Source: Salipaludibacillus sp047795645
GTDB lineage: Bacteria > Bacillota > Bacilli > Bacillales > Salisediminibacteriaceae
Length of the DNA: 64,000 bases
Direction: 5' to 3'
Assembly: GCF_047795645.1 (NCBI RefSeq)
Contig: NZ_CP181045.1
Span: forward strand, 1,054,001-1,118,000
The position numbers and the translations under genes are program-made. The notes beneath the pieces were generated by a model that had not been told where the DNA came from, did no database searches, and saw only the letters and a list, made by a program, of their open reading frames with translations. Positions 63,209 to 64,000 of this stretch are shown piece by piece. Every line of letters begins with the position of its first letter. The stretch's first letter is position 1.

Positions 63209-64000
63209 TTGACAAAAATCAAATTAGGTACGAGTAATTTACAAACTGGAAAAATTTCATTAGGTTGTATGCGAATGGACAAACTTTCTAAAAATGAAGC
63301 TGCTAAAGTGATTCATTCTTCGATGGAAGCTGGAATTGATTTATTTGATCACGCTGATATTTATGGAGGAGGAGAATCGGAAAGAGTTTTTGCTGGCGCG
63401 GTTGATTTGAAGTCAGGAGTTCGAGATAAAATGGTTATCCAGTCAAAATGTGGAATAAGAAAAGGTTCGTTCGATTTCTCAAAAGAACACATTTTGACTT
63501 CTGTTGAAGGTAGTTTGAATCGATTAAACACAGATTACATTGACATTTTATTATTGCATCGTCCAGACTCACTCATGGAGCCTGAAGAAATTGCTGAAGC
63601 ATTTACGAAATTGAAACAATCAGGAAAAGTTCGCCACTTTGGTGTTAGTAACCAAAATCCAATGCAAGTTGAACTGTTAAAAAAATACATAAAAGAAGAT
63701 TTGATCATTAATCAGCTTCAATTCAGCCTTCTACATACACCGATGATCGATGCCGGATTCAATGTTAATATGAAAAACGATTCATCTATCGTTCATGACA
63801 GTAATATTCTTGAATATAGTAGGTTAAATGACATGACGATCCAAGCTTGGTCACCATTTCAGCACGGTATGATTGAAGGTGCCTTTGTCGGGAATAAAGA
63901 TTTTCCTGAAGTAAATAAAAAACTTCAGGAAATTGCTGCTGAAAAAGGTGTGACTGATTCAGCTATTGCAATTGCATGGATTTTGCGACATCCTGCTACT
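63209..64000 (+). CDS. Aldo/keto reductase (YdhF-like), 3' end outside the window
   Basis: 264 codons, open to the right edge. It begins at TTG, five bases after GAGGTG. Asp and Tyr of the tetrad are in FDHADIYGGGE, Lys in IQSKCGI and His in LLLHRPDSLMEP. FGVSNQNPMQVELL and the IAWILRHPAT near the end are typical of the YdhF branch of aldo/keto reductases. It is a different branch from the reductase at 19.6-20.6 kb. Confidence 0.88.
   Translation, partial: MTKIKLGTSNLQTGKISLGCMRMDKLSKNEAAKVIHSSMEAGIDLFDHADIYGGGESERVFAGAVDLKSGVRDKMVIQSKCGIRKGSFDFSKEHILTSVEGSLNRLNTDYIDILLLHRPDSLMEPEEIAEAFTKLKQSGKVRHFGVSNQNPMQVELLKKYIKEDLIINQLQFSLLHTPMIDAGFNVNMKNDSSIVHDSNILEYSRLNDMTIQAWSPFQHGMIEGAFVGNKDFPEVNKKLQEIAAEKGVTDSAIAIAWILRHPAT

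Overview
The window is low-GC DNA from a Gram-positive bacterium of the Bacillaceae. Evidence for this is the strong AGGAGG-type ribosome binding sites, frequent TTG/GTG starts, U-rich intrinsic terminators after most transcription units, and Bacillus-type gene sets (YdbS/YdbT pair, nasB-nasC, pepF, a YhaQ/YhaP-like ABC pair, a YtrA-like GntR operon, metE behind a cobalamin riboswitch). I cannot name the species. No rRNA, tRNA, CRISPR array or prophage was seen. The only complete mobile element is one insertion sequence.

Layout. 0-11 kb: end of queE, the YdbS/YdbT membrane pair, a stand-alone trpB, a cytoplasmic GH127 beta-L-arabinofuranosidase, a Cof-type phosphatase, an MFS transporter, a glycerophosphodiester phosphodiesterase and an RDD protein. 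11.2-14.5 kb: a second histidyl-tRNA synthetase (hisS2-type) behind a leader that encodes an 18-residue peptide with three consecutive His codons, followed by alternative hairpins and a terminator. The gene is split by a 1.73-kb IS with a short target duplication, and removing the element restores the frame exactly. 14.5-20.6 kb: a cell-wall amidase, ZIP transporter, HEPN-like small protein, drug-efflux MFS, PAP2 phosphatase and aldo/keto reductase. 20.9-23.8 kb: a chemoreceptor translationally coupled to a XylF-type sugar-binding lipoprotein with no ABC transporter next to it. 24-35 kb: pepF, a DUF3953 protein, seven 51-bp tandem repeats, an MFS, a UvrD-like helicase, an M42 peptidase and several small proteins. 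35-40.5 kb: an ABC-2 exporter, proC and a UbiB-like kinase.

40.5-45.3 kb: nasB-nasC, the assimilatory nitrate reductase, behind a perfect TnrA-type box placed about 50 bp upstream of a predicted start. 46.5-50.9 kb: a GntR-controlled ABC operon with a palindromic operator at its promoter and an internally deleted permease remnant. 51.1-52.1 kb: an unusual soluble chemoreceptor with its signalling tip first and its Cache sensor second. 52.5-64 kb: a DUF2207 protein, amidase, HAD-IB phosphatase, cobalamin riboswitch plus metE, glutathione peroxidase, EamA transporter, sulfurtransferase, DnaQ-type exonuclease and the start of another aldo/keto reductase.

The features most worth following up are the His-rich leader attenuator of the broken hisS2, the MCP/XylF pair, the reversed MCP-Cache protein, the permease remnant, and genes whose best ribosome binding site points to an ATC or ATT start codon.
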